Program-made: the position numbers and the translations under genes
The notes under the pieces: model-generated
Databases searched by the model: none
The model's input: the letters and a program-made list of their open reading frames with translations, nothing else
What the model was told of the DNA's origin: nothing
From: Nematostella vectensis
Lineage: Eukaryota; Cnidaria; Anthozoa; Actiniaria; Edwardsiidae
Direction of reading: 5' to 3'
Assembly: GCF_932526225.1 (NCBI RefSeq)
Contig: NC_064044.1
Location: forward strand, 2,425,001-2,489,000
DNA length: 64,000 nucleotides
In this document: positions 21,146-36,200 of the stretch, piece by piece
Numbering within the stretch: the first letter of the stretch is position 1
Layout: the number at the start of each line of letters is the position of its first letter

Positions 21146-22070
21146 ATTTTATAGAAACTATGTTTATTGACAGTTTGTGGTCATTTTCTTTGAATTTAAG
21201 TCCCCCACATGTACCAAAAGCTCATAAGTCAGTATTAGAGTTTACTAAATTTCATTGTGTCAGGTTCAGAGAGCTATTGAAAGCACTTACCATGGCACTG
21301 CCCCTTTAAATAGCTGTAAAAAAAAGAAGAGAAAATAGCTGGAGGGGGTCTCTGTTGTTTTTGTTTTAGTTTTAGTTTTCTTTTATTATTTTTTTTTCTG
21401 GGGTGGGGGGGTGGGGGAAGGAGGAATTCAGCTTAAAATTGCCCGTGGTCAATTCAACCAACTAAGCAACTAGTACAAAAGATGTTGGTTTTGCAGTCTT
21501 TTATTCAATACTTTCAAGGTTATCATGCAATTCTGTAGTTTGACTGGAAATATATACTTTTTTTCTATTCATTTACAGTTCTATATGTACAGTGTGACCA
21601 TAGTCATGATTACAATTATTTATATAAATTTTTACCCACTAACAGAAACCAACTTGACTGCAAAACACTCACTGTAAAGCATAAGATATTAGGCATTTCT
21701 TTCATGTGGCTGTGAGGTTGACCTGTCAACATCTACAGGGGCCACACTCACCTCGGAATCATAGGGGTCCATAAAAGCAAGGTGTCGCAGAACCTTTCCC
21801 TGCCCTCCTTACCCTCTTTCATCAGGAACACCTGTGCAGCCGACACCCTTAGGTGGATGGGGTGCACAGGTGCTTTGGGTGTGGCCCTGAAGATGGCACA
21901 GTGACCACAAGATGTACCAGAATGAAATTGTATATACTGTAAAAACATGTGAGTAGAAAACAGTCAATAGCCATGGAGTTTTTAGTGTGTTGTACATGTT
22001 ATACATGTTTTAGGATTTACCTAATTACTTACAGTATTTTTTTTTAAATAGAATTTTTTACTTGTATAAT
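21146..22070 (+). repeat. Sub-repeat, unit 5 copy 3
   Basis: tgttgtttttg class like the last copies of units 3 and 4, with a private tatataaatttttac. Exon-like segment 21752-21936. Confidence 0.95.
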
Positions 22071-23340
22071 TTAGATGAGTAATACATACTTTTCATAGTA
22101 TGTTGTAGAACTCGTCTCGTTCCTCCTAAATAACAATCAAAATTATGTTTGTTATTATCTTCGTGCAAAGGAATCTACAGTAGTTTTTTAATCAGATAAT
22201 TGTTTTTCCTTCAACACTCCCCTGTTATTTCAACAGCTCTCTCTTGAGTTTGCTTGTCTCAGAAATAGACCTTGTTTGATAAACAAAGACATGTTACCCA
22301 CTTATTCAATAATAGGTAACAACTGCAATATTGTACTGTATGAAAAGAGTGTCCCTCCCCCTTCTAATGTTGACATCAGTAAATCTAGCAAGCTCATTTT
22401 GCTAGATGTATGATGTATACCAGGCTTGTATCCTCCAGGTCCATTTCCATACTCCGATGGATGCCATTACGGAATTGATCCGGAGATCCGGAGAAAAATT
22501 CACGAGGGGGAGGGCCAGTCAACACTCCTCTCCCCAAAGTCAGACGGTTGTTTGGATGGTCTGTTTTTTGTTTTTGTTTTTTGTTTTTGTTTTTTTCTTC
22601 TTATTTTTTTTCCAAAAACTACGCAGGAGTGAGCGGGGTTAAGCTCTACGAAAATAAAAATGAATAGAAAAAAAAAAGAAAAAAGGGCATTGGCATGGGA
22701 TCGAACCCGACCTGAAAAACAAAACGGAAACCATACATACGGATTACCCAATCGGTATGGCAGCACAAGGCTTTTACGGAAGGCTGTAAAGAACCCGAAG
22801 GCCCCAAGCACCGATATTTCCGGCGAATATGCTGTACAACACTCTTGCAAGGTATTCCGACCCGCGCATTAATGGGGAGGACAATAACCAGGATCCCAGG
22901 CCTGTAATACGGTTACGCCACGCACAGCTCGCTGAGATAGAGGGTGAAAAAATACAGGTCTATTTGGGCGTCTTCAGTCCCTTGGGGGCTCGCTATGTCG
23001 GCGCGTGGCATCGTAACGCACGGGCGCATTGTCCTTTACCGTGTACAGGACATCAAACAAGCGAAGAAAGAAAAACGTTTTTTTAGGAACCGTTTTTTTA
23101 ATAAAAATAAATAGAAATAAATAAAGTGCGATTTGGCGATTCTATTTTTCTTTGTAGAGCTTATCAAGCTATTCACCGGCCTAAATAATCATTAAAAAAC
23201 AAAAAAATGCAATGAAAGACGTAAGGGGGAGAGGTTTGTAAAATCGCATAGAATATGGACAAAATCAGCAATACTGTCTACGCTGACTAAGTATAGCTGT
23301 ATTTCACTTTAACCCTTTCGCTTCTGGGAACTTTTGAGCA

Positions 23341-26300
23341 ACATTGTAAGAAAAACAGACTGAAAAAAGAAACCTCCCCCCCTATTTCAAGTCCAACACT
23401 ACCAGTTAAGCTAAGCTACCGCTGACCCAAGACGGTATGCCTTGAAGTTTCCAACAATGCACTGCGGTGCCTTTTCTTTGTAGCGACGGCACTGCTACAG
23501 CCTGTTGCTTATAACAGTTTTGCTTGTAATTTGCTTAAAAATTACAGCTTTTTCACATCTGGAGAGTGCCTTAGGACATCATGAAGTCTTTTTGGGCATA
23601 ATTAATGCTGTGCTCATGGATGTTTGCACGCTGAGGTTGATTCAATGGGATAATTCCTTGTCTGGGCTTCACCAAGTGAGAAAGGAATTTTCTGGTGAAT
23701 GGCCTCATACTCTCCATTGTGGGCCATCTTTGCTACCCAACCTTATTCAAAAATTGTTTTCAGGCTTATTCTGGGTTCCTTGGACCTGGAAATGTTTTGT
23801 TTGGCTTCGGGGCAAAGAGACTTATAAAAAAACTGTTATGATTCTGGGGGAGGAGATTGCCCGCCTGTCTGTCAAGGTGTTTCCAAGACTCCCATGATGC
23901 AGTGCAGGCATGCAAAATAGGCTAACAATGGTGACTCGCTTCTAATGGAGGTTCTAGCATTGATTATTGTGACTGATTGCTGTAAAATGGGACCTGACGG
24001 AGCGCAATAAAGGTATCTATTGGTGACTTGATCTGTGTTTGCTTGTCTCTATTTGTAGTTCGGAATTTTGTGTCTTTTTTGGTAAGAAATGTTTCTAAGT
24101 TAAAGCATTTTATTACGAATTGCTTGTTGATATTTTGACAAAAGAGTCAATTCTATTACATTGCTTAGATGCGCTTTTGCAGGTCGTCTATGCCTTGGAT
24201 GAATCTATGAGTATCCGGGTCTGGTGATGTTTAGTTTGCATTTTTGACGTTTTGGAGTTGGGCCTATATTTTACAGGCGTCTCAGGGCGTTATGGCAATG
24301 AAAGACTTAAAGGGACAGCGTCATGGTACTGCGCATGTCAGTGTTTATTGTAGGCTTTTAATCGCCTACAAATAGTTGAACTTTTTAAAAGCTGTCAATA
24401 CCTTGTTAAAATAATATGCAATATTTTATTGAAAGCAATATTTTATAGAAACTATGTTTATTGACAGTTTGTGGTCATTTTCTTTTAATTTAAGTCCCCC
24501 ACATGTACCAAAAGCTCATAAGTCAGTATTAGAGTTTACTAAATTTCATTGTGTCAGGTTCAGAGAGCTATTGAAAGCACTTACCATGGCACTGCCCCTT
24601 TAAATAGCTGTAAAAAAAAAGAAGAGAAAATAGCTGGAGGGGGTCTCTGTTGGTTTTCTTTTAGTTTTAGTTTTCTTTTATTATTTTTTTTTCTGGGGTG
24701 GGGGGGTGGGGGAAGGAGGAATTCAGCTTAAAATTGCCCATGGTCAATTCAACCAACTAAGCAACTAGTACAAAAGATGTTGGTTTTGCAGTCTTTTATT
24801 CAATACTTTCAAGGTTATCATGCCATTCTGTAGTTTGACTGGAAATATATACTTTTTTTCTATTCATTTACAGTTCTATATTTACAGTGTGACCATAGTC
24901 ATGATTACAATTATTTATAATAATTTTTACCCACTAACAGAAACCAACTTGACTGCAAAACACTCACTGTAAAGCATAAGATATTAGGCATTTCTTTCAT
25001 GTGGCTGTGAGGTTGACCTGTCAACATCTACAGGGGCCACACTCACCTCGGAATCATAGGGGTCCATAAAAGCAAGGTGTCGCAGAACCTTTCCCTGCCC
25101 TCCTTACCCTCTTTCATCAGGAACACCTGTGCAGCCGACACCCTTAGGTGGATGGGGTGCACAGGTGCTTTGGGTGTGGCCCTGAAGATGGCACAGTGAC
25201 CACAAGATGTACCAGAATGAAATTGTATATACTGTAAAAACATGTGAGTAGAAAACAGTCAATAGCCATGGAGTTTTTAGTGTGTTGTACATGTCATACA
25301 TGTTTTAGGATTTACCTAATTACTTACAGTATTTTTTTAAATAGAATTTTTTACTTGTATAATTTAGATGAGTAATACATACTTTTCATAGTATGTTGTA
25401 GAACTCGTCTTGTTCATCCTAAATAACAATCAAAATTATGTTTGTTATTATCTTCGTGCAAAGGAATCTACAGTAGTTTTTTAATCAGATAATTGTTTTT
25501 CCTTCAACACTCCCCTGTTATTTCAACAGCTCTCTTTTGAGTTTGCTTGTCTCAGAAATAGACCTTGTTTGATAAACAAAGACATGTTACCCACTTATTC
25601 AATAATAGGTAACAACTGCAATATTGTACTGTATGAAAAGAGTGTCCCTCCCCCTTCTAATGTTGACATCAGTAAATCTAGCAGGCTCATTTTGCTAGAT
25701 GTATGATGTATACCAGGCTTGTATCCTCCAGGTCCATTTCCATACTCCGATGGATGCCATTACGGAATTGATCCGGAGATCCGGAGAAAAATTCACGAGG
25801 GGGAGGGCCAGTCAACACTCCTCTCCCCAAAGTCAGACGGTTGTTTGGATGGTCTGTTTTTTGTTTTTGTTTTTTGTTTTTGTTTTTTTCTTCTTATTTT
25901 TTTTCCAAAAACTACGCAGGAGTGAGCGGGGTTAAGCTCTACGAAAATAAAAATGAATAGAAAAAAAAAAGAAAAAAGGGCATTGGCATGGGATCGAACC
26001 CGACCTGAAAAACAAAACGGAAACCATACATACGGATTACCCAATCGGTATGGCAGCACAAGGCTTTTACGGAAGGCTGTAAAGAACCCGAAGGCCCCAA
26101 GCACCGATATTTCCGGTGAATATGCTGTACAACACTCTTGCAAGGTATTCCGACCCGCGCATTAATGGGGAGGACAATAACCAGGATCCCAGGCCTGTAA
26201 TACGGTTACGCCACGCACAGCTCGCTGAGATAGAGGGTGAAAAAATACAGGTCTATTTGGGCGTCTTCAGTCCCTTGGGGGCTCGCTATGTCGGCGCGTG

Positions 26301-26633
26301 GCATCGTAACGCACGGGCGCTTTGTTCTTTACCGTGTACAGGACATCAAACAAGCGAAGAAAGAAAAACGTTTTTTTAGGAACCGTTTTTTTAATAAAAA
26401 TAAATAGAAATAAATAAAGTGCGATTTGGCGATTCTATTTTTCTTTGTAGAGCTTATCAAGCTATTCACCGGCCTAAATAATCATTAAAAAACAAAAAAA
26501 TGCAATGAAAGACGTAAGGGGGAGAGGTTTGTAAAATCGCATAGAATATGGACAAAATCAGCAATACTGTCTACGCTGACTAAGTATAGCTGTATTTCAC
26601 TTTAACCCTTTCGCTTCTGGGAACTTTTGAGCA
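23341..26633 (+). repeat. Array unit 6 (one sub-repeat)
   Basis: Type-B 5' open frame, minimal unit. Private set shared with units 7, 10 and 11: catgccattctg, tctcttttgag, tctagcaggctc and ttccggtgaat. Nearly identical to unit 7. Confidence 0.95.
24440..25363 (+). repeat. Sub-repeat, unit 6 single copy
   Basis: Has cttttaattt, catgccattctg and catgtcatac. Exon-like segment 25047-25231. Confidence 0.95.
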
Positions 26634-29600
26634 ACATTGTAAGAAAAACAGACTGAAAAAAGAAACCTCCCCCCCTATTTCAAGTCCAACACTACCAGTT
26701 AAGCTAAGCTACCGCTGACCCAAGACGGTATGCCTTGAAGTTTCCAACAATGCACTGCGGTGCCTTTTCTTTGTAGCGACGGCACTGCTACAGCCTGTTG
26801 CTTATAACAGTTTTGCTTGTAATTTGCTTAAAAATTACAGCTTTTTCACATCTGGAGAGTGCCTTAGGACATCATGAAGTCTTTTTGGGCATAATTAATG
26901 CTGTGCTCATGGATGTTTGCACGCTGAGGTTGATTCAATGGGATAATTCCTTGTCTGGGCTTCACCAAGTGAGAAAGGAATTTTCTGGTGAATGGCCTCA
27001 TACTCTCCATTGTGGGCCATCTTTGCTACCCAACCTTATTCAAAAATTGTTTTCAGGCTTATTCTGGGTTCCTTGGACCTGGAAATGTTTTGTTTGGCTT
27101 CGGGGCAAAGAGACTTATAAAAAAACTGTTATGATTCTGGGGGAGGAGATTGCCCGCCTGTCTGTCAAGGTGTTTCCAAGACTCCCATGATGCAGTGCAG
27201 GCATGCAAAATAGGCTAACAATGGTGACTCGCTTCTAATGGAGGTTCTAGCATTGATTATTGTGACTGATTGCTGTAAAATGGGACCTGACGGAGCGCAA
27301 TAAAGGTATCTATTGGTGACTTGATCTGTGTTTGCTTGTCTCTATTTGTAGTTCGGAATTTTGTGTCTTTTTTGGTAAGAAATGTTTCTAAGTTAAAGCA
27401 TTTTATTACGAATTGCTTGTTGATATTTTGACAAAAGAGTCAATTCTATTACATTGCTTAGATGCGCTTTTGCAGGTCGTCTATGCCTTGGATGAATCTA
27501 TGAGTATCCGGGTCTGGTGATGTTTAGTTTGCATTTTTGACGTTTTGGAGTTGGGCCTATATTTTACAGGCGTCTCAGGGCGTTATGGCAATGAAAGACT
27601 TAAAGGGACAGCGTCATGGTACTGCGCATGTCAGTGTTTATTGTAGGCTTTTAATCGCCTACAAATAGTTGAACTTTTTAAAAGCTGTCAATACCTTGTT
27701 AAAATAATATGCAATATTTTATTGAAAGCAATATTTTATAGAAACTATGTTTATTGACAGTTTGTGGTCATTTTCTTTTAATTTAAGTCCCCCACATGTA
27801 CCAAAAGCTCATAAGTCAGTATTAGAGTTTACTAAATTTCATTGTGTCAGGTTCAGAGAGCTATTGAAAGCACTTACCATGGCACTGCCCCTTTAAATAG
27901 CTGTAAAAAAAAAGAAGAGAAAATAGCTGGAGGGGGTCTCTGTTGGTTTTCTTTTAGTTTTAGTTTTCTTTTATTATTTTTTTTTCTGGGGTGGGGGGGG
28001 TGGGGGAAGGAGGAATTCAGCTTAAAATTGCCCATGGTCAATTCAACCAACTAAGCAACTAGTACAAAAGATGTTGGTTTTGCAGTCTTTTATTCAATAC
28101 TTTCAAGGTTATCATGCCATTCTGTAGTTTGACTGGAAATATATACTTTTTTTCTATTCATTTACAGTTCTATATTTACAGTGTGACCATAGTCATGATT
28201 ACAATTATTTATAATAATTTTTACCCACTAACAGAAACCAACTTGACTGCAAAACACTCACTGTAAAGCATAAGATATTAGGCATTTCTTTCATGTGGCT
28301 GTGAGGTTGACCTGTCAACATCTACAGGGGCCACACTCACCTCGGAATCATAGGGGTCCATAAAAGCAAGGTGTCGCAGAACCTTTCCCTGCCCTCCTTA
28401 CCCTCTTTCATCAGGAACACCTGTGCAGCCGACACCCTTAGGTGGATGGGGTGCACAGGTGCTTTGGGTGTGGCCCTGAAGATGGCACAGTGACCACAAG
28501 ATGTACCAGAATGAAATTGTATATACTGTAAAAACATGTGAGTAGAAAACAGTCAATAGCCATGGAGTTTTTAGTGTGTTGTACATGTCATACATGTTTT
28601 AGGATTTACCTAATTACTTACAGTATTTTTTTAAATAGAATTTTTTACTTGTATAATTTAGATGAGTAATACATACTTTTCATAGTATGTTGTAGAACTC
28701 GTCTTGTTCATCCTAAATAACAATCAAAATTATGTTTGTTATTATCTTCGTGCAAAGGAATCTACAGTAGTTTTTTAATCAGATAATTGTTTTTCCTTCA
28801 ACACTCCCCTGTTATTTCAACAGCTCTCTTTTGAGTTTGCTTGTCTCAGAAATAGACCTTGTTTGATAAACAAAGACATGTTACCCACTTATTCAATAAT
28901 AGGTAACAACTGCAATATTGTACTGTATGAAAAGAGTGTCCCTCCCCCTTCTAATGTTGACATCAGTAAATCTAGCAGGCTCATTTTGCTAGATGTATGA
29001 TGTATACCAGGCTTGTATCCTCCAGGTCCATTTCCATACTCCGATGGATGCCATTACGGAATTGATCCGGAGATCCGGAGAAAAATTCACGAGGGGGAGG
29101 GCCAGTCAACACTCCTCTCCCCAAAGTCAGACGGTTGTTTGGATGGTCTGTTTTTTGTTTTTGTTTTTTGTTTTTGTTTTTTTCTTCTTATTTTTTTTCC
29201 AAAAACTACGCAGGAGTGAGCGGGGTTAAGCTCTACGAAAATAAAAATGAATAGAAAAAAAAAAGAAAAAAGGGCATTGGCATGGGATCGAACCCGACCT
29301 GAAAAACAAAACGGAAACCATACATACGGATTACCCAATCGGTATGGCAGCACAAGGCTTTTACGGAAGGCTGTAAAGAACCCGAAGGCCCCAAGCACCG
29401 ATATTTCCGGTGAATATGCTGTACAACACTCTTGCAAGGTATTCCGACCCGCGCATTAATGGGGAGGACAATAACCAGGATCCCAGGCCTGTAATACGGT
29501 TACGCCACGCACAGCTCGCTGAGATAGAGGGTGAAAAAATACAGGTCTATTTGGGCGTCTTCAGTCCCTTGGGGGCTCGCTATGTCGGCGCGTGGCATCG

Positions 29601-29927
29601 TAACGCACGGGCGCTTTGTTCTTTACCGTGTACAGGACATCAAACAAGCGAAGAAAGAAAAACGTTTTTTTAGGAACCGTTTTTTTAATAAAAATAAATA
29701 GAAATAAATAAAGTGCGATTTGGCGATTCTATTTTTCTTTGTAGAGCTTATCAAGCTATTCACCGGCCTAAATAATCATTAAAAAACAAAAAAATGCAAT
29801 GAAAGACGTAAGGGGGAGAGGTTTGTAAAATCGCATAGAATATGGACAAAATCAGCAATACTGTCTACGCTGACTAAGTATAGCTGTATTTCACTTTAAC
29901 CCTTTCGCTTCTGGGAACTTTTGAGCA
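26634..29927 (+). repeat. Array unit 7 (one sub-repeat)
   Basis: Near duplicate of unit 6, sharing all of its diagnostic variants. One visible difference is an extra G in the G-rich tract near 27990. Confidence 0.95.
27733..28657 (+). repeat. Sub-repeat, unit 7 single copy
   Basis: As unit 6. Exon-like segment 28341-28525. Confidence 0.95.
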
Positions 29928-32900
29928 ACATTGTAAGAAAAACAGACTGAAAAAAGAAACCTCCCCCCCTATTTCAAGTCCAACACTACCAGTTAAGCTA
30001 AGCTACCGCTGACCCAAGACGGTATGCCTTGAAGTTTCCAACAATGCACTGCGGTGCCTTTTCTTTGTAGCGACGGCACTGCTACAGCCTGTTGCTTATA
30101 ACAGTTTTGCTTGTAATTTGCTTAAAAATTACAGCTTTTTCACATCTGGAGAGTGCCTTAGGACATCATGAAGTCTTTTTGGGCATAATTAATGCTGTGC
30201 TCATGGATGTTTGCACGCTGAGGTTGATTCAATGGGATAATTCCTTGTCTGGGCTTCACCAAGTGAGAAAGGAATTTTCTGGTGAATGGCCTCATACTCT
30301 CCATTGTGGGCCATCTTTGCTACCCAACCTTATTCAAAAATTGTTTTCAGGCTTATTCTGGGTTCCTTGGACCTGGAAATGTTTTGTTTGGCTTCGGGGC
30401 AAAGAGACTTATAAAAAAACTGTTATGATTCTGGGGGAGGAGATTGCCCGCCTGTCTGTCAAGGTGTTTCCAAGACTCCCATGATGCAGTGCAGGCATGC
30501 AAAATAGGCTAACAATGGTGACTCGCTTCTAATGGAGGTTCTAGCATTGATTATTGTGACTGATTGCTGTAAAATGGGACCTGACGGAGCGCAATAAAGG
30601 TATCTATTGGTGACTTGATCTGTGTTTGCTTGTCTCTATTTGTAGTTCGGAATTTTGTGTCTTTTTTGGTAAGAAATGTTTCTAAGTTAAAGCATTTTAT
30701 TACGAATTGCTTGTTGATATTTTGACAAAAGAGTCAATTCTATTACATTGCTTAGATGCGCTTTTGCAGGTCGTCTATGCCTTGGATGAATCTATGAGTA
30801 TCCGGGTCTGGTGATGTTTAGTTTGCATTTTTGACGTTTTGGAGTTGGGCCTATATTTTACAGGCGTCTCAGGGCGTTATGGCAATGAAAGACTTAAAGG
30901 GACAGCGTCATGGTACTGCGCATGTCAGTGTTTATTGTAGGCTTTTAATCGCCTACAAATAGTTGAACTTTTTAAAAGCTGTCAATACCTTGTTAAAATA
31001 ATATGCAATATTTTATTGAAAGCAATATTTTATAGAAACTATGTTTATTGACAGTTTGTGGTCATTTTCTTTTAATTTAAGTCCCCCACATGTACCAAAA
31101 GCTCATAAGTCAGTATTAGAGTTTACTAAATTTCATTGTGTCAGGTTCAGAGAGCTATTGAAAGCACTTACCATGGCACTGCCCCTTTAAATAGCTGTAA
31201 AAAAAAAGAAGAGAAAATAGCTGGAGGGGGTCTCTGTTGGTTTTCTTTTAGTTTTAGTTTTCTTTTATTATTTTTTTTTTCTGGGGTGGGGGGGTGGGGG
31301 AAGGAGGAATTCAGCTTAAAATTGCCCATGGTCAATTCAACCAACTAAGCAACTAGTACAAAAGATGTTGGTTTTGCAGTCTTTTATTCAATACTTTCAA
31401 GGTTATCATGCAATTCTGTAGTTTGACTGGAAATATATACTTTTTTTCTATTCATTTACAGTTCTATATGTACAGTGTGACCATAGTCATGATTACAATT
31501 ATTTATAATAATTTTTACCCACTAACAGAAACCAACTTGACTGCAAAACACTCACTGTAAAGCATAAGATATTAGGCATTTCTTTCATGTGGCTGTGAGG
31601 TTGACCTGTCAACATCTACAGGGGCCACACTCACCTCGGAATCATAGGGGTCCATAAAAGCAAGGTGTCGCAGAACCTTTCCCTGCCCTCCTTACCCTCT
31701 TTCATCAGGAACACCTGTGCAGCCGACACCCTTAGGTGGATGGGGTGCACAGGTGCTTTGGGTGTGGCCCTGAAGATGGCACAGTGACCACAAGATGTAC
31801 CAGAATGAAATTGTATATACTGTAAAAACATGTGAGTAGAAAACAGTCAATAGCCATGGAGTTTTTAGTGTGTTGTACATGTCATACATGTTTTAGGATT
31901 TACCTAATTACTTACAGTATTTTTTTAAATAGAATTTTTTACTTGTATAATTTAGATGAGTAATACATACTTTTCATAGTATGTTGTAGAACTCGTCTTG
32001 TTCATCCTAAATAACAATCAAAATTATGTTTGTTATTATCTTCGTGCAAAGGAATCTACAGTAGTTTTTTAATCAGATAATTGTTTTTCCTTCAACACTC
32101 CCCTGTTATTTCAACAGCTCTCTCTTGAGTTTGCTTGTCTCAGAAATAGACCTTGTTTGATAAACAAAGACATGTTACCCACTTATTCAATAATAGGTAA
32201 CAACTGCAATATTGTACTGTATGAAAAGAGTGTCCCTCCCCCTTCTAATGTTGACATCAGTAAATCTAGCAAGCTCATTTTGCTAGATGTATGATGTATA
32301 CCAGGCTTGTATCCTCCAGGTCCATTTCCATACTCCGATGGATGCCATTACGGAATTGATCCGGAGATCCGGAGAAAAATTCACGAGGGGGAGGGCCAGT
32401 CAACACTCCTCTCCCCAAAGTCAGACGGTTGTTTGGATGGTCTGTTTTTTGTTTTTGTTTTTTGTTTTTGTTTTTTTCTTCTTATTTTTTTTCCAAAAAC
32501 TACGCAGGAGTGAGCGGGGTTAAGCTCTACGAAAATAAAAATGAATAGAAAAAAAAAAAGAAAAAAGGGCATTGGCATGGGATCGAACCCGACCTGAAAA
32601 ACAAAACGGAAACCATACATACGGATTACCCAATCGGTATGGCAGCACAAGGCTTTTACGGAAGGCTGTAAAGAACCCGAAGGCCCCAAGCACCGATATT
32701 TCCGGCGAATATGCTGTACAACACTCTTGCAAGGTATTCCGACCCGCGCATTAATGGGGAGGACAATAACCAGGATCCCAGGCCTGTAATACGGTTACGC
32801 CACGCACAGCTCGCTGAGATAGAGGGTGAAAAAATACAGGTCTATTTGGGCGTCTTCAGTCCCTTGGGGGCTCGCTATGTCGGCGCGTGGCATCGTAACG

Positions 32901-33222
32901 CACGGGCGCTTTGTTCTTTACCGTGTACAGGACATCAAACAAGCGAAGAAAGAAAAACGTTTTTTTAGGAACCGTTTTTTTAATAAAAATAAATAGAAAT
33001 AAATAAAGTGCGATTTGGCGATTCTATTTTTCTTTGTAGAGCTTATCAAGCTATTCACCGGCCTAAATAATCATTAAAAAACAAAAAAATGCAATGAAAG
33101 ACGTAAGGGGGAGAGGTTTGTAAAATCGCATAGAATATGGACAAAATCAGCAATACTGTCTACGCTGACTAAGTATAGCTGTATTTCACTTTAACCCTTT
33201 CGCTTCTGGGAACTTTTGAGCA
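29928..33222 (+). repeat. Array unit 8 (one sub-repeat)
   Basis: Type-B. Lacks the unit 6/7 markers (has tctctcttgag, tctagcaagctc, ttccggcgaat). Groups with units 9, 12 and 13. Confidence 0.95.
31027..31951 (+). repeat. Sub-repeat, unit 8 single copy
   Basis: Has cttttaattt but catgcaattctg. Exon-like segment 31635-31819. Confidence 0.95.
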
Positions 33223-36200
33223 ACATTGTAAGAAAAACAGACTGAAAAAAGAAACCTCCCCCCCTATTTCAAGTCCAACACTACCAGTTAAGCTAAGCTA
33301 CCGCTGACCCAAGACGGTATGCCTTGAAGTTTCCAACAATGCACTGCGGTGCCTTTTCTTTGTAGCGACGGCACTGCTACAGCCTGTTGCTTATAACAGT
33401 TTTGCTTGTAATTTGCTTAAAAATTACAGCTTTTTCACATCTGGAGAGTGCCTTAGGACATCATGAAGTCTTTTTGGGCATAATTAATGCTGTGCTCATG
33501 GATGTTTGCACGCTGAGGTTGATTCAATGGGATAATTCCTTGTCTGGGCTTCACCAAGTGAGAAAGGAATTTTCTGGTGAATGGCCTCATACTCTCCATT
33601 GTGGGCCATCTTTGCTACCCAACCTTATTCAAAAATTGTTTTCAGGCTTATTCTGGGTTCCTTGGACCTGGAAATGTTTTGTTTGGCTTCGGGGCAAAGA
33701 GACTTATAAAAAAACTGTTATGATTCTGGGGGAGGAGATTGCCCGCCTGTCTGTCAAGGTGTTTCCAAGACTCCCATGATGCAGTGCAGGCATGCAAAAT
33801 AGGCTAACAATGGTGACTCGCTTCTAATGGAGGTTCTAGCATTGATTATTGTGACTGATTGCTGTAAAATGGGACCTGACGGAGCGCAATAAAGGTATCT
33901 ATTGGTGACTTGATCTGTGTTTGCTTGTCTCTATTTGTAGTTCGGAATTTTGTGTCTTTTTTGGTAAGAAATGTTTCTAAGTTAAAGCATTTTATTACGA
34001 ATTGCTTGTTGATATTTTGACAAAAGAGTCAATTCTATTACATTGCTTAGATGCGCTTTTGCAGGTCGTCTATGCCTTGGATGAATCTATGAGTATCCGG
34101 GTCTGGTGATGTTTAGTTTGCATTTTTGACGTTTTGGAGTTGGGCCTATATTTTACAGGCGTCTCAGGGCGTTATGGCAATGAAAGACTTAAAGGGACAG
34201 CGTCATGGTACTGCGCATGTCAGTGTTTATTGTAGGCTTTTAATCGCCTACAAATAGTTGAACTTTTTAAAAGCTGTCAATACCTTGTTAAAATAATATG
34301 CAATATTTTATTGAAAGCAATATTTTATAGAAACTATGTTTATTGACAGTTTGTGGTCATTTTCTTTTAATTTAAGTCCCCCACATGTACCAAAAGCTCA
34401 TAAGTCAGTATTAGAGTTTACTAAATTTCATTGTGTCAGGTTCAGAGAGCTATTGAAAGCACTTACCATGGCACTGCCCCTTTAAATAGCTGTAAAAAAA
34501 AAGAAGAGAAAATAGCTGGAGGGGGTCTCTGTTGGTTTTCTTTTAGTTTTAGTTTTCTTTTATTATTTTTTTTTTCTGGGGTGGGGGGGTGGGGGAAGGA
34601 GGAATTCAGCTTAAAATTGCCCATGGTCAATTCAACCAACTAAGCAACTAGTACAAAAGATGTTGGTTTTGCAGTCTTTTATTCAATACTTTCAAGGTTA
34701 TCATGCAATTCTGTAGTTTGACTGGAAATATATACTTTTTTTCTATTCATTTACAGTTCTATATGTACAGTGTGACCATAGTCATGATTACAATTATTTA
34801 TAATAATTTTTACCCACTAACAGAAACCAACTTGACTGCAAAACACTCACTGTAAAGCATAAGATATTAGGCATTTCTTTCATGTGGCTGTGAGGTTGAC
34901 CTGTCAACATCTACAGGGGCCACACTCACCTCGGAATCATAGGGGTCCATAAAAGCAAGGTGTCGCAGAACCTTTCCCTGCCCTCCTTACCCTCTTTCAT
35001 CAGGAACACCTGTGCAGCCGACACCCTTAGGTGGATGGGGTGCACAGGTGCTTTGGGTGTGGCCCTGAAGATGGCACAGTGACCACAAGATGTACCAGAA
35101 TGAAATTGTATATACTGTAAAAACATGTGAGTAGAAAACAGTCAATAGCCATGGAGTTTTTAGTGTGTTGTACATGTCATACATGTTTTAGGATTTACCT
35201 AATTACTTACAGTATTTTTTTAAATAGAATTTTTTACTTGTATAATTTAGATGAGTAATACATACTTTTCATAGTATGTTGTAGAACTCGTCTTGTTCAT
35301 CCTAAATAACAATCAAAATTATGTTTGTTATTATCTTCGTGCAAAGGAATCTACAGTAGTTTTTTAATCAGATAATTGTTTTTCCTTCAACACTCCCCTG
35401 TTATTTCAACAGCTCTCTCTCGAGTTTGCTTGTCTCAGAAATAGACCTTGTTTGATAAACAAAGACATGTTACCCACTTATTCAATAATAGGTAACAACT
35501 GCAATATTGTACTGTATGAAAAGAGTGTCCCTCCCCTTTCTAATGTTGACATCAGTAAATCTAGCAAGCTCATTTTGCTAGATGTATGATGTATACCAGG
35601 CTTGTATCCTCCAGGTCCATTTCCATACTCCGATGGATGCCATTACGGAATTGATCCGGAGATCCGGAGAAAAATTCACGAGGGGGAGGGCCAGTCAACA
35701 CTCCTCTCCCCAAAGTCAGACGGTTGTTTGGATGGTCTGTTTTTTGTTTTTGTTTTTTGTTTTTGTTTTTTTCTTCTTATTTTTTTTCCAAAAACTACGC
35801 AGGAGTGAGCGGGGTTAAGCTCTACGAAAATAAAAATGAATAGAAAAAAAAAAGAAAAAAGGGCATTGGCATGGGATCGAACCCGACCTGAAAAACAAAA
35901 CGGAAACCATACATACGGATTACCCAATCGGTATGGCAGCACAAGGCTTTTACGGAAGGCTGTAAAGAACCCGAAGGCCCCAAGCACCGATATTTCCGGC
36001 GAATATGCTGTACAACACTCTTGCAAGGTATTCCGACCCGCGCATTAATGGGGAGGACAATAACCAGGATCCCAGGCCTGTAATACGGTTACGCCACGCA
36101 CAGCTCGCTGAGATAGAGGGTGAAAAAATACAGGTCTATTTGGGCGTCTTCAGTCCCTTGGGGGCTCGCTATGTCGGCGCGTGGCATCGTAACGCACGGG

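Larger units (their letters stand above)
18192..23340 (+). repeat. Array unit 5 (three sub-repeats)
   Basis: Last type-A unit. Its first two sub-repeats have the cccatggtc form seen in the expanded block of unit 2; the third is the unit 3/4 terminal class. It is a mosaic: 3' segment with 8 T like units 6-13, but the cattgtcc form like units 1-4. Confidence 0.95.

Noticed and set aside
1711-21936. A giant repetitive protein made by splicing tandem exon-like copies together
   Set aside because: The segment enters in phase 0 and leaves in phase 2 with stops in the other frames, so consecutive copies cannot be joined in frame.
22500-22850. 116-codon minus-strand frame (also 25793, 29087, 35676, 39900, 44124)
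   Set aside because: It reads antisense through the tRNA-like module, T-runs and the A-rich tract, and is opened or closed by single-base homopolymer changes.
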